This document shows positions 14,896-23,488 of a DNA stretch of 35,675 nucleotides, piece by piece. Source of the DNA: an uncultured bacterium (GTDB lineage Bacteria; JAAXHH01); assembly GCA_913051705.1 (NCBI GenBank), contig CAJXCW010000020.1, forward strand, positions 1 through 35,675, in the 5' to 3' direction. The notes below the pieces were generated by a model, which saw nothing but the letters and a program-made list of their open reading frames with translations, was not told the DNA's origin and did no database searches. The first letter of the stretch is position 1, and each line of letters begins with the position of its first letter. The position numbers and the translations under genes were made by a program.

Positions 14896-15780
14896 ATGGG
14901 AGCAGAATTAGAAAATCCGTATCGCAATTTAAATGGCACGTGGATTCGAGGGAGTTTCCACGGCCATTGTAGTGAACACAGCGCCTGTGCCTCGGTGCCG
15001 TTGGTCGATAGTGTACGGAAATACAATGAACTCGACGTGGGGGTGATTACCCTCACGGATCATGATACCGTCACCGATTTGACGGCCATGCAAGCCGCCT
15101 ATCCGGACATGGTTTTTCTGGAAGGTTTTGAGTACAGTTCGCGTGAGAATGTTGTTTTCGTAGGACCGAAGGTAGAACCCCTTTACAAATTTTCTCTGGA
15201 AGACGCGCTCAAGCTTGCTGGTGATTTGCTCACGATTGTCTGCCATCCCAGACCGCATGCCTCTGGACGCGATTACTGGACACGGGCCATGCTGGAGGCG
15301 CTGGGCACCTGGCCCGATGGCATCGAAGTGTACAATGGCCACTATGGCACGGGAACCGCTCTAAGAGGTGGCCGCTGGCCGCTGTACTCGGACTTCTGGG
15401 ACGAGCTGTTGACCGCTGGTCATCGCGTATGGGGTTTCGCCAACGATGATTTCCACGATCCGAAAGATTTCGACAATGCATTTAATATGTTACTTGTCGA
15501 AGACGATACATCCGAAGCGGTCATACAGGCGGCTAAGACCGGTCGGTGCTACGCCTCTACCGGGTTGTTGCTGAAAACGATTGCAGAGCAGAATGGCCAT
15601 ATTACCGTGGAAGTCGATGCCCCATGCACCGGCCTCTTTGTGGGACCGGGTGGCCAGGAGTTGTCAAAAGACCAGGGTGTCCGATTTGAATACACAGTCG
15701 GTGATGAGGCCTATGTGCGATTCGAGGCGGAAGGCGACACCGGCCGGATCTTTCTGCAACCCATGTGGGCACTTAATTAA
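14896..15780 (+). CDS. PHP-domain metal-dependent hydrolase
   Basis: This 294-residue protein has the PHP phosphoesterase motifs in order: RGSFHGHCSEHS (His22, His24), TLTDHDTV (Asp55, His56, Asp57), LEGFEYS (Glu), IVCHPRPH (His) and GFANDDFHD (Asp/His). The set is complete, so a trinuclear metal site is expected. The C-terminal ~60 residues form a small beta domain (VEVDAPCTGLFVGPGG). Stand-alone PHP proteins of this type hydrolyse phosphoesters, and the substrate here is unknown. AAAGGAAG lies 6 bases before ATG. It is sandwiched between two amidohydrolases on the same strand, with 28 bp to the next start. Confidence 0.88.
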   Translation: MGAELENPYRNLNGTWIRGSFHGHCSEHSACASVPLVDSVRKYNELDVGVITLTDHDTVTDLTAMQAAYPDMVFLEGFEYSSRENVVFVGPKVEPLYKFSLEDALKLAGDLLTIVCHPRPHASGRDYWTRAMLEALGTWPDGIEVYNGHYGTGTALRGGRWPLYSDFWDELLTAGHRVWGFANDDFHDPKDFDNAFNMLLVEDDTSEAVIQAAKTGRCYASTGLLLKTIAEQNGHITVEVDAPCTGLFVGPGGQELSKDQGVRFEYTVGDEAYVRFEAEGDTGRIFLQPMWALN

Positions 15781-15808
15781 TCACCGAATCAAACAAGGAG
15801 TCCTCCGT

Positions 15809-16717
15809 ATGATCATCGATGTCCACGCCCACGTGCTGCGCTGGCCGATATTAAAGAAGACCAACAACGACAGGCCCTTCATGTCGCCGGAAGAGCAGAT
15901 ACGCCGTATGGATGAAAAGGGCATCGACAAGGCCGTCATTCTGCCGCTCACATCCGCCGAGGTCAACGCTGAACATCAGAGCATGGGGGAGGTATTCGAA
16001 ATCACCCGTATGTATCCCGGTCGCTTCATTCCGTTCTGCGACATCGAAGTACGTCGCGCCGGATGGGGGACGACCGAGCGGTTCCGCGATGTGCTGGAGC
16101 AGTATGTCGCGCACGGAGCTAAGGGCGTGGGCGAGCTGACCTGCCGCGTGTACTGGGACGATCCACGACTGTGGGCGTTGTTCGCGGCCTGCCAGGATAT
16201 GGGCTTGACGGTGACCTTTCACACCTCACCGCCGGAAGCCGTCACCTATGGCGTGATCGATGAGCTCGGCTTGCCGCGTTTCGAGAAAACGCTGCAAGCC
16301 TTTCCTGAGCTGTATTTCTTCGGCCACAGTGCCTCGTTCTGGAGTGAAATCAGTGGCGATCTCACTGCCGATCAGAAGGAAAGCTATTCGGCCACGCCGA
16401 TTGTACCGGGCGGCACCCTGGTGAGATTATTTCGTGCCTATCCGAACCTGTGCGGCGACCTGTCGGCCGGATCGGGCTTCAACGCCCTGACGCGCGACCC
16501 TTCGTTTACTTACGAATTTCTGGACGAGTTCCAGGACCGGCTCATGATGGGCCTCGACCACACTGATGTGGAACTCGACTTTCAGCAGATCGAGTGGCTT
16601 AAGGCCTGCCGAGATGAAAAACATATCACCGCCGAGATCTGCGAGAAAATCTTGTGGCGAAATGCGGATAGACTGATTGGTCTGGGATTGGCTGATGCAA
16701 TGGATCAGGGCAAGTAG
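15809..16717 (+). CDS. Amidohydrolase-2 family metal-dependent hydrolase
   Basis: I take ATG 15809, preceded by AAGGAG at 8 bases. The longer frame from 15581 merely reads through the end of the PHP gene. The 302-residue protein has the full metal/catalytic set: MIIDVHAHV (His6, His8), VGELTCRVYWDD, TVTFHTSPP, FFGHSAS and a C-terminal MMGLDHTDVE with the Asp. It therefore looks active, unlike the first amidohydrolase of this cluster. Relatives include decarboxylases and lactonases acting on small carbonyl or carboxylate compounds. It is the last gene of the glycosidase-amidohydrolase-PHP-amidohydrolase run. Confidence 0.88.
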   Translation: MIIDVHAHVLRWPILKKTNNDRPFMSPEEQIRRMDEKGIDKAVILPLTSAEVNAEHQSMGEVFEITRMYPGRFIPFCDIEVRRAGWGTTERFRDVLEQYVAHGAKGVGELTCRVYWDDPRLWALFAACQDMGLTVTFHTSPPEAVTYGVIDELGLPRFEKTLQAFPELYFFGHSASFWSEISGDLTADQKESYSATPIVPGGTLVRLFRAYPNLCGDLSAGSGFNALTRDPSFTYEFLDEFQDRLMMGLDHTDVELDFQQIEWLKACRDEKHITAEICEKILWRNADRLIGLGLADAMDQGK

Positions 16718-16730
16718 CGTGTGGCGGAGG

Positions 16731-17510
16731 CTACACAGACAGCCCCTGCGTATTCCGGGCAGGCCAGGTCACTGAGTATTGTCCGGCTGCCTGGACTTGA
16801 TCCTCCAGGCGGACCACTTCCTGCCCCAACAGATTGTACACCGTCAAGGTGACGTGCGTCCGCTCGGGTAGGGCATAAGCGACGGTTGCTGATGGATTAA
16901 AGGGGTTCGGAACAGCGTTGTGCAAAGAGAAGGAGACCGCCGCGCCGGTAGATCGCGTAATCGAGGCCTCTGCATGGACCGTAATCGCAGAAATAAGTTG
17001 AGCCTGAGAACCAACAACTATAATGTCGGTGAGAGACAGAACAGCCGTTTCCACACGGTCTATCCTCGTCACAGGAATTAATAAAGCCTGTTCAGTACCA
17101 ACCATCAGACCTGATCCCGGTTGCGGGGGAAAGACAACAACCCGAAGTACCCCGTTTTCAGCAAAGCTGTCGATGCCAGTCCCTGGATTGGATCAGCAAA
17201 TTGCACCGGCGCCGACATGATCGGTTTTGACGGTGGCAACCCAAGAATATCATTAACTATTGCAATTACGTCGGCAATATTGAGGTTGCCATCTGAATTC
17301 ATATCGGCGATTTTAAAGGCGGTTGATCCATCTACCGGCGCGGCATCTTTACCTATCAGAATCCGCACGAGTTTGATCACATCCAGAATGCTGGTATGCC
17401 GCCCATCCAGATTCACATCCCCTTTAATACCCACATTCAGGGCACCGGCCACGGTATTCACCGTCAACACGTTGCCTGTCGCATCGCCGGCTTCCTCTTC
17501 GCTGACGGTC
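16731..17510 (-). pseudogene. Broken dockerin plus C-terminal sorting/FlgD-like domain gene
   Basis: Two adjacent frames on the minus strand make one ancestral protein. The upstream piece (ending 17105) holds two dockerin calcium repeats, GDVNLDGRHTSILDVIKLV and ADMNSDGNLNIADVIAIVN. The downstream piece (17105-16731, TGATG overlap) holds NAVPNPFNPSATVAYALPE and LTVYNLLGQEVVRLED, the typical C-terminal sorting/FlgD-like Ig domain of secreted FCB-type proteins. That domain stops at QGLSV, before the usual SGVYFYRL strand and basic end. The 5' end has no plausible signal peptide and merges into unrelated sequence near 17510. I read it as a remnant with a lost 5' end, a frameshift near 17105 and a truncated 3' end. 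Confidence 0.75.
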
Positions 17511-17812
17511 AACCAGCGCGATCGCCGGGAAGGCCATCGCCTCGAAAAACAACTCAAACAGTTGACGACGCTCATCGAGAGTCTGTACGAAAAGTGGATG
17601 GCGGAGACGGCGGAATAAGAGGGGACTACCTTGTTCTTAACTTATCGGAAAGGCCGGCCCTGATGATATTCTGAAAACCACTTTTGATATTCAGGTTATC
17701 CTCGAGAAACGATCAGTTGCATGGCCAAATCCAGGATGGTTGATATATGCGGATGGTCGCCGAGGCGGTTACTTTTACAAGACATGTTGAAAGTTCGAAA
17801 GTCATCGTCGCC
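17511..17812. other. Intergenic debris between pseudogene and transporter
   Basis: About 300 bases without a complete gene. On the plus strand, roughly 17523-17618 encodes a coiled-coil-like tail (LEKQLKQLTTLIESLYEKW) with its own stop. It resembles the C-terminal helices of some ATPases but lacks any start or domain. The remainder shows nothing I can identify. Confidence 0.35.
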
Positions 17813-19150
17813 TCATCCATCACCAGCCATCTTCTCCTGCTTCCGTCCCAGCTTCAGAGAGGTCCAGGCCCACAAACCGCAAAGCGGTACGGCCACGAAC
17901 GCGATGCCGCCCAACGATAGCCCCAGGCTCTGCAATCCGGGGTAGACCCAGGAGCTGACGGCATCGCCGCCTCGGTAGACCACGGTATCGATAAAATTCT
18001 TCGCTTTGTATTTCTCTTCTTTACCGAGGACCACATAGAGCATTTCGCGGGCGGGCCGCATGATCGCGTAATTGCCGGCGCGGCGCAGCACCTGTACGAC
18101 GATCAGCACCGCCAGCACCGGTGAGAAACCCAGAATCAGAAATCCGACACCCAGGCCGATAGGGATCACTGCCAGCGTCCATCCCGTACCCAGCCGGTTT
18201 ACAATGCGGCCGGTCAAGAATACTTGCAGGATGATCGTCAACGCGTTGGTGACAAAATCCATCGCAGCGAAGAGGCGTGTGCGTTCCGAACCGTCTGAAA
18301 AATTGTCTCGTATGATCTGCAATTGCTGAAAATACAGGAACGTGGCCAGCGTGGACAGAAGGAGGATCAACAGGCAAATCCCCATCAGATACGGGGATCG
18401 CAGGACCAGATGGATACCGGCGAATATACTGCCGCCCATATTCAACGCATCGGTCTCCTTCTCCGGTTCATTTTGATCAGGTGATACGGCCTGTAGTTTT
18501 TCCTTCCAGGCAATCAGTCGGTTGAAGCATAAAATGGGCCAACCTAAAAACACCGCAGATAGGATCAGCAGATTGGCGGCGCCCAGGGGAACGACCAGCA
18601 GGGCGGTAAGCATCGGACCAAGCAGAGCGCCTGCCGTACCACCCGCTGCGATAAAGCCGAAGAGGCGTTTGGCCTGCACCGTGTCGAAGATATCCGCCAT
18701 AAAACTCCAGAAGATGGATATGATAAACAGATTGAATACACTCGCCCAGATATAAAACGCCCGGGCTACATAGGCGTGTGTAATGTCTGAGGTAAAGAGT
18801 CCGAAGAATAACAGCAGATTGGAGATGAAGAACCCGTATATATAGGGTAAGAACTGCTTTCGGGGATAGCGTGACGTCACCCATCCGAAAAACGGCACGG
18901 CGGCCAGCATAACCAGGAAGGTGCCGGTGAACATCCACGGCAGATTTTCGATGCCGCCGGCAATACCCATTTCATCACGTATCGGACGCACAATATAATA
19001 GCCGCACAGAATCGCAAAGAAATAACTGAACGCCCAGAACAGCGCCTTGATCTCTTCCGGCTCTACATTAACCAGCCGCTGGAGACGGCGATATATCGGC
19101 GAACCCGACTGATCCGGGGAAGCGACTTCTTTCTCGGTTATTTGGGTCAT
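17813..19150 (-). CDS. Npt1/Npt2-like nucleotide-transporter/MFS family permease
   Basis: This 445-residue integral membrane protein has about 12 helices. Its N-terminal region (VEPEEIKALFWAFSYFFAIL, then GYYIVRPIRDEMGIAGG) is typical of bacterial proteins annotated as MFS or Npt-type ATP/ADP-translocase relatives. In free-living bacteria the transported solute is not known, so ATP/ADP exchange should not be assumed. A central hydrophilic loop (about 225-245) separates the two six-helix halves. A GAGGACC site precedes ATG. The gene starts 30 bp after the aldo/keto reductase gene ends, so the two are probably one transcript. Confidence 0.8.
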   Translation of the reverse strand: MTQITEKEVASPDQSGSPIYRRLQRLVNVEPEEIKALFWAFSYFFAILCGYYIVRPIRDEMGIAGGIENLPWMFTGTFLVMLAAVPFFGWVTSRYPRKQFLPYIYGFFISNLLLFFGLFTSDITHAYVARAFYIWASVFNLFIISIFWSFMADIFDTVQAKRLFGFIAAGGTAGALLGPMLTALLVVPLGAANLLILSAVFLGWPILCFNRLIAWKEKLQAVSPDQNEPEKETDALNMGGSIFAGIHLVLRSPYLMGICLLILLLSTLATFLYFQQLQIIRDNFSDGSERTRLFAAMDFVTNALTIILQVFLTGRIVNRLGTGWTLAVIPIGLGVGFLILGFSPVLAVLIVVQVLRRAGNYAIMRPAREMLYVVLGKEEKYKAKNFIDTVVYRGGDAVSSWVYPGLQSLGLSLGGIAFVAVPLCGLWAWTSLKLGRKQEKMAGDG

Positions 19151-19180
19151 GAGGTCCTCGATGAAACGTCCTTCTATAGG

Positions 19181-20128
19181 TTACGACGGCAGCGCATCGT
19201 AGAATTGCTCCATACGTTTTTGTATGGCGGCATCCGGCATGGGGCCACGAGCGGCACCCAGATTGTCCTCCAGATATTTGATCTTAGCCGTACCGGGAAT
19301 CACGCAGGTGACGGCAGGGTTAGCCAGGATGTATTTCAGGAAGAACTGACCCCAGGTATCCGCATAGTCCGCAGCCCAGTCCGGTATCGCCCGATCCCCG
19401 GCGCGCTGGAAAACCCGGCCCCGGCTGTACGGTAGATTAACCAGCACCGCCATGCCGCGATCCCTGGCCAGGGGCAGGATACGCTCAGCCGCCGTACGAG
19501 ACGTCATGGAGTAATTCACCTGAATAAAATCCAGATCTTCTATTTCCATCATCTTTATAAAATCAGCGTACTGACGACCAGAGGACGTGCTCACCCCCAC
19601 ATATCGGATGCGACCGGCGGCTTTCATCTCTCTCAGGACGGGCAGAACGTCGTCAAGGCCCACCAGGTTATGGACCTGAATCAGATCAATCTTGTCGGTA
19701 TGCAATATCTCGAAAGACTGCTCGATTTCCTTTTTGGCGTCTGCCAGATCCTGCTTACGTACCTTCGTGGCGATGAACAGCCTGTCCCGGTTGCCGATGT
19801 CGCGGACCAGATCACCGACGACGGTTTCCGCCGTGCCGTAAGAGGGGGCGGTATCGATCAGCTTGCCGCCCAGTTCCGGTAGCCGTTTCAGCACCTCTTT
19901 TAGCGGGGCGCGTTCCTCTGCGGATGTCCCTACATTGTACCGTCGGGCGGTGCCGATACCAACAAGGGGAAGGCGTTCTCCCGATGAAGGAATGGCGCGC
20001 TGAATCAACCCCGACGATTGTGAATTTTGAGCAAATACAGACCAATTACCCAGCGCCAATCCGGCGCCTGCTCCGGCGCTGATTTTCAGCATGTCTCGAC
20101 GTGAAAACAGGTTGAATTTCCGGCTCAT
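19181..20128 (-). CDS. Tat-exported aldo/keto reductase
   Basis: The 315-residue protein begins with a twin-arginine signal (FSRRDMLKISAGAGAGLALG), so it should be folded with its nicotinamide cofactor in the cytoplasm and then exported. The AKR tetrad is visible: Asp and Tyr in DTAPSYGTAE, Lys in FIATKV and His in QVHNL. C-terminal VIPGTAKIKYLEDN is the cofactor phosphate-binding segment. It would reduce a carbonyl compound, with unknown substrate. AAAGGAG sits 8 bases before ATG. The downstream partner is the Npt-like permease. Confidence 0.9.
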   Translation of the reverse strand: MSRKFNLFSRRDMLKISAGAGAGLALGNWSVFAQNSQSSGLIQRAIPSSGERLPLVGIGTARRYNVGTSAEERAPLKEVLKRLPELGGKLIDTAPSYGTAETVVGDLVRDIGNRDRLFIATKVRKQDLADAKKEIEQSFEILHTDKIDLIQVHNLVGLDDVLPVLREMKAAGRIRYVGVSTSSGRQYADFIKMMEIEDLDFIQVNYSMTSRTAAERILPLARDRGMAVLVNLPYSRGRVFQRAGDRAIPDWAADYADTWGQFFLKYILANPAVTCVIPGTAKIKYLEDNLGAARGPMPDAAIQKRMEQFYDALPS

Positions 20129-20154
20129 GATGTAAGCTCCTTTGGTTGTATAGA

Positions 20155-20228
20155 GTACAGCGTGCAGAGTATAAGATGGTTCCGAGTTCCGAGTTAAAAG
20201 AAAGTACAGCGTGCAGAGTAAAAGATGG
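20155..20228. repeat. Duplicated heptamer block
   Basis: GTACAGC-GTGCAGA-GTATAAG at 20155-20175 recurs as GTACAGC-GTGCAGA-GTAAAAG at 20204-20224, both followed by ATGG. Between them lies another heptamer pair, GTTCCGA-GTTCCGA. It sits just upstream of the aldo/keto reductase gene, in its promoter region. Confidence 0.8.
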
Positions 20229-20300
20229 AAGATCCTTATTCCATCAGATATTATTGGCAGGGTAGTAAGATAATATACAATTGAAGGTCCTGTTGTATTT

Positions 20301-20450
20301 AATAGCTGATGTTACGCAAAGACCGCGCAACATCAGCGCGGATGGCCTGTGGCGGGTAGTAGGTGGTCTGATCGTCATGAGGATCAGAATAACATACACC
20401 ACCGGCTACAAACCACCTGCTACACGCGCTGATGCATAGCATCAGTTATT
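20301..20450. repeat. 150-bp nested imperfect palindrome
   Basis: The outer arms 20301-20314 and 20437-20450 are near-complementary. Inside, CATCAGCGCG (20331-20340) pairs with CGCGCTGATG (20425-20434), GTAGTAGGTGGT (20356-20367) with ACCACCTGCTAC (20412-20423, one mismatch) and CTGATC (20368-20373) with GATCAG (20382-20387). Alternative small hairpins exist at each end: GCTGATGTT/AACATCAGC (20305-20337) and CTGATGC/GCATCAG (20429-20445). It overlaps the stop codon of the Bax1 gene. It could be a MITE-like element, a termination structure or a structured RNA. Confidence 0.7.
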
Positions 20451-21696
20451 CAAACAATTCCAGGGTGAGCGGGCTTTTTTCCGGGCGAGCCTCGCGCATG
20501 CGTTCCAATATCTTATTGATTTTCCGGGCGATAGGTGTCTGGCGAAACACGTAGATTTCACCGGGTAAATTCCCCGCCTCTTCTTCATCGACGGCCAGCT
20601 CTTTCGATATGGCCAGGATCAGGTTGGGTGGACCATGTTGTTTCAGCAGGTCAAGACGGGTCTGTACGCCGCCACGCCGCCAGAAGCCAAGGATTTCCAT
20701 ATAAACCTTCATGCCGGTAGGCTGATGCACAAAGATATAGTCGGGCGCCAGAACACCCTGACCACCCAAATTTACTATTTCCGCCTCGGGTGAGATTTTC
20801 CAATCGGTCTTCACCTTGTTGAATTGCTGCTCGAGCCAGGCGACTTCTTCAGGCACCCACTGGCCGGTACTATGCCCAATGGGCTGAAGGCCAGTGGCTG
20901 GGGTCAACCGGAAGGTGGCCTCCCGACGTTTGATGCCCCATAGAATATCGGCGTCTATTTTCCAATTGGCGCAGTGCAGGACCGTCGGCAGAAACTGCGC
21001 CATCTGCAGGCCGTATCGCTGGGAGGATTTAAATATCGAAAGGGGTCCGTCAATATGGATATGGTATTTGCCGGAACCTTCCTGGTAGATTTCATGCAGC
21101 AGTTGAAAAAACTTCATCTTACGGAACACCTCGCGGTACCGGGTGACGGACTCGCCCTCAATCACGAGATTCATGCCGGTCGCACGCAGCAAAACAGCCT
21201 GGGCCAGGGCGACGTTGTAGCGTTGCAGTAACCATTCCGGTGAACAGCCTTTGAATTCGATCAGCAGCTCGGCTTCTTTCAGGTCGGCATACAGGACGCC
21301 ATCGATCTCTTGAGGGGTTCGCTCCACCTGCTGAGCTATCTCGTCGAGTATCGTGGCGCGATCAAAACGTACCTGCTCTGTGCTGCGGTACGCGGCGGCG
21401 GCGGCAGAGAAGACTCGCTGCCGTAATTCAATCGGCTCTATATCCGTAGCCATCTCGAATTCACATCGATCCCGCAGCAGCTTACTCAGACCGCGATGCA
21501 CCAGGAAATCAGCCCCGGCGCCTAAAAAGTCTTTCAACTCTTCGTCGAGTTCATATCGGGTCAATCCAACGTGGCGTTCGAAAATACCGATCAACGTTTT
21601 CGCCAATCCCAGGAGATCCTCCTCCTCGGGGACAATATAGGGGGGCTGGATAACGCCTTTACGAAACCGGACGCGAACGAGATCACCTGTAAGCAT
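20446..21696 (-). CDS. Bax1-like (DUF790) nuclease
   Basis: The 416-residue protein matches the DUF790/Bax1 family, the partner nuclease of XPB helicase. The N-terminal helical region includes GADFLVHRGLSKLLRDRCEF. The middle part, ILIEFKGCSPEWLLQRYN-like (about 145-162), is characteristic. The C-terminal PD-(D/E)xK-type core has APDYIF (Asp319) and MEILGFW (Glu334). In archaea Bax1 is a structure-specific nuclease that cuts beside a bubble opened by XPB. The gene overlaps the upstream helicase gene by 14 bp, so translational coupling is likely. The 3' end enters a 150-bp palindrome. Confidence 0.87.
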   Translation of the reverse strand: MLTGDLVRVRFRKGVIQPPYIVPEEEDLLGLAKTLIGIFERHVGLTRYELDEELKDFLGAGADFLVHRGLSKLLRDRCEFEMATDIEPIELRQRVFSAAAAAYRSTEQVRFDRATILDEIAQQVERTPQEIDGVLYADLKEAELLIEFKGCSPEWLLQRYNVALAQAVLLRATGMNLVIEGESVTRYREVFRKMKFFQLLHEIYQEGSGKYHIHIDGPLSIFKSSQRYGLQMAQFLPTVLHCANWKIDADILWGIKRREATFRLTPATGLQPIGHSTGQWVPEEVAWLEQQFNKVKTDWKISPEAEIVNLGGQGVLAPDYIFVHQPTGMKVYMEILGFWRRGGVQTRLDLLKQHGPPNLILAISKELAVDEEEAGNLPGEIYVFRQTPIARKINKILERMREARPEKSPLTLELFE

Positions 21697-23050
21697 TATG
21701 CTGCCTCCGCCGGGTGCTGACGTACTCTTCGCCTGTACGTTCGGCTACGAGCTCGTACAAAATCGCATGTTTGTCTTTGGCACGCCGCAGGATACGCCCC
21801 AGGCGCTGCACATGTTCCCGGACACTGCCCGATCCGGACAGGATGACCGCCACATTTGCCGCAGGCACATCAATGCCCTCGTTAAGTACACGGGAGGTGA
21901 CCAGAAAAGGATAATCTCCGGCGTTGAACCCGGAAAGAAGCGCATGCCGCTCCTTGACTTTGGTCTGGTGCGTAATGGCGGGCATAAGAAAACGGCGGGA
22001 GATGCGGTACACCGTCTCGTTGTCACTGGTGAAGATCAGCATCCGGTCCTGCCGGTGCTGCGACAGCAAGCGTTCTAAGACACGCATCTTGGCAGTCGAA
22101 CCCTGCGAGATGGTCTTCTGCGTCCGGTAGGCCATAAACGCCTTTCGGCCCGCTTCACTACGTGAGGTCATCGTCAGAAACCGTACCCAGCCGTGCGAAC
22201 TGGCCATCGAGATACGGTGTTGACTGAGGAACGCCCGGTAGATCTCCCTGGAGGCCTGGTATTGCTCCCGTTCTTCCGGCGACAGGCGGACGCTGATTTT
22301 AATGGTTTCATAGTCGGCTAAGTATTCTCCGGCCAGCGATTTTATTTCCTGGCGATACACGGTAGGGCCGACGGCGTCAACGAGCTTTTCTTCGCCCCCG
22401 TCTTCCCGCTCGAGCGTTGCGGTCAGGCCCAACCGATACGGGGCCAGCGTCAGGTCGGCCGTCATCAAATACGACGGGCCCGGCAGATGATGGCATTCGT
22501 CGAAGATCACCATCCCATATCGATTACCCAGGCGTTCCATATGAATGTATGCGGAATCGTAGGTGGACACGGAAATTGGTTTTACTTCGAAATAACCGCC
22601 GCCGATCAGGCCGACCTCCGTATCGAACTGGCCGGACAGAACGCCGTACCACTGCTGCATCAAATCGATGGTTGGCACGATAATGAGCGTATTGCGTCGG
22701 GCGCGCATCATGGCCAGTTGAGCGACAAAGGTCTTGCCCGAGCCGGTCGGCAAGACGATAATCCCTCGGCCTTTGGCCTGCCACCAGGCATCGATAGCCT
22801 CCTGCTGATACGGAAACGGCGTGCGGTCCACCTGAAGGGCCAGGTCCAATTTTCCAAAGGAGCGGGCTTCATCTTCGAAAGGAATATGGACTTCTGTCAA
22901 TCGGGTGACGATATCCCGATAGTACCGCGCCGGCGCACGACACAACGCCACCCGGTGGTCGAAGGCGCAGCCGGGCAGTTCAAGGTCTTCAATCGTGGCC
23001 TGATCGCCATGCACCAGGATGGTGCCGCGGTCGAATTCGAGTTTGAGCAT
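21683..23050 (-). CDS. XPB/Ssl2-family superfamily-2 DNA helicase
   Basis: This 455-residue helicase has Walker A LPTGSGKT (100-107), DEAH-type box DECHH (184-188), TAT motif (210-212), the XPB-specific RED triad within LEREDGG (215-217) and motif VI QRLGRILRR. An N-terminal damage-recognition-like domain (1-70) precedes the RecA folds. The segment after RED, about 240-300, is in the position of the thumb domain. XPB opens DNA around lesions in archaeal and eukaryotic excision repair and transcription. Bacterial copies paired with Bax1 are known but sparsely distributed. No clear Shine-Dalgarno precedes ATG 23050. The gene overlaps bax1-like by 14 bp and heads a two-gene operon. Confidence 0.9.
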   Translation of the reverse strand: MLKLEFDRGTILVHGDQATIEDLELPGCAFDHRVALCRAPARYYRDIVTRLTEVHIPFEDEARSFGKLDLALQVDRTPFPYQQEAIDAWWQAKGRGIIVLPTGSGKTFVAQLAMMRARRNTLIIVPTIDLMQQWYGVLSGQFDTEVGLIGGGYFEVKPISVSTYDSAYIHMERLGNRYGMVIFDECHHLPGPSYLMTADLTLAPYRLGLTATLEREDGGEEKLVDAVGPTVYRQEIKSLAGEYLADYETIKISVRLSPEEREQYQASREIYRAFLSQHRISMASSHGWVRFLTMTSRSEAGRKAFMAYRTQKTISQGSTAKMRVLERLLSQHRQDRMLIFTSDNETVYRISRRFLMPAITHQTKVKERHALLSGFNAGDYPFLVTSRVLNEGIDVPAANVAVILSGSGSVREHVQRLGRILRRAKDKHAILYELVAERTGEEYVSTRRRQHNAYR

Positions 23051-23145
23051 GAGATATGGGATGGTTACGGCGTGACGTGATCGTACGAATGATTCGCCTT
23101 CTTAAATATTGCGTTCTCTTTAAACATGAAAGTTAAGAACTAAGA

Positions 23146-23390
23146 TCATCCTATAATTCGATCATAATCGGCGTGTGTACCGATCCAGAACCAAAGTACT
23201 CCATCAGGCGCTTCGATGCCAAGCGCGCGATAATACAAGCCAATTCGGACAGCATAGTATTGACCAATTTTCTTAAAGTGCAATGAAGGATGCCTGGCGT
23301 CTGATTTAAGAAGATTATAGTCTTTACCAGCCAAATTCTGTATGGTACCCGGTAGACTATCATAACATGTCCAGAAACGGGGTTATTCAC
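23146..23390 (-). pseudogene. RelE/ParE-like toxin, frameshifted
   Basis: The frame ending at 23146 contains LLKSDARHPSLHFKKIGQY, YYRALGIEAPDGVLWFWIG and THADYDRII, a clear RelE/ParE-superfamily toxin pattern. Upstream residues of the same fold (RFWTCYDSLPGTIQNLAGKD) continue in that frame without an ATG. A GTG at 23388-23390 is in the other frame and would join correctly if one base were added at the C4 run (plus-strand G4, 23379-23382). TTG 23334 would give only 62 residues and lose the first helix. I infer a one-base deletion (or sequencing error) in a homopolymer. A 27-residue frame (23383-23466) overlaps its start and could be an antitoxin remnant. Confidence 0.65.
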
Positions 23391-23466
23391 GATTATTGAA
23401 TTTGGAAGCCCAATTCTGCACTACTGTTATCGTAGGCGTCTTCTCAATATCCGCCTGCTGTATCAT
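23383..23466 (-). CDS. Tiny frame upstream of the toxin (possible antitoxin remnant)
   Basis: ATG 23466 opens a 27-residue frame (MIQQADIEKTPTITV to KFNNRE) that ends inside the start of the toxin frame, overlapping it by 8 bases. This is the usual place of an antitoxin gene, but the product is too short for any standard antitoxin, so it may be a remnant or an unrelated tail. TITVVQNW resembles a short C-terminal tail I have seen in other bacterial proteins. No Shine-Dalgarno is evident. Confidence 0.3.
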   Translation of the reverse strand: MIQQADIEKTPTITVVQNWASKFNNRE

Positions 23467-23488
23467 GACGAACCATTGATTTCGACTT

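Noticed and set aside
15581-15808. 76-residue N-terminal extension of the second amidohydrolase
   Set aside because: It overlaps the PHP gene in another frame; AAGGAG and MIIDVHAHV fix the start at 15809.
17121-17618. 165-residue plus-strand protein opposite the dockerin relic
   Set aside because: Its sequence is the antisense of clear dockerin repeats; only the short coiled-coil-like tail at its end is of any note.
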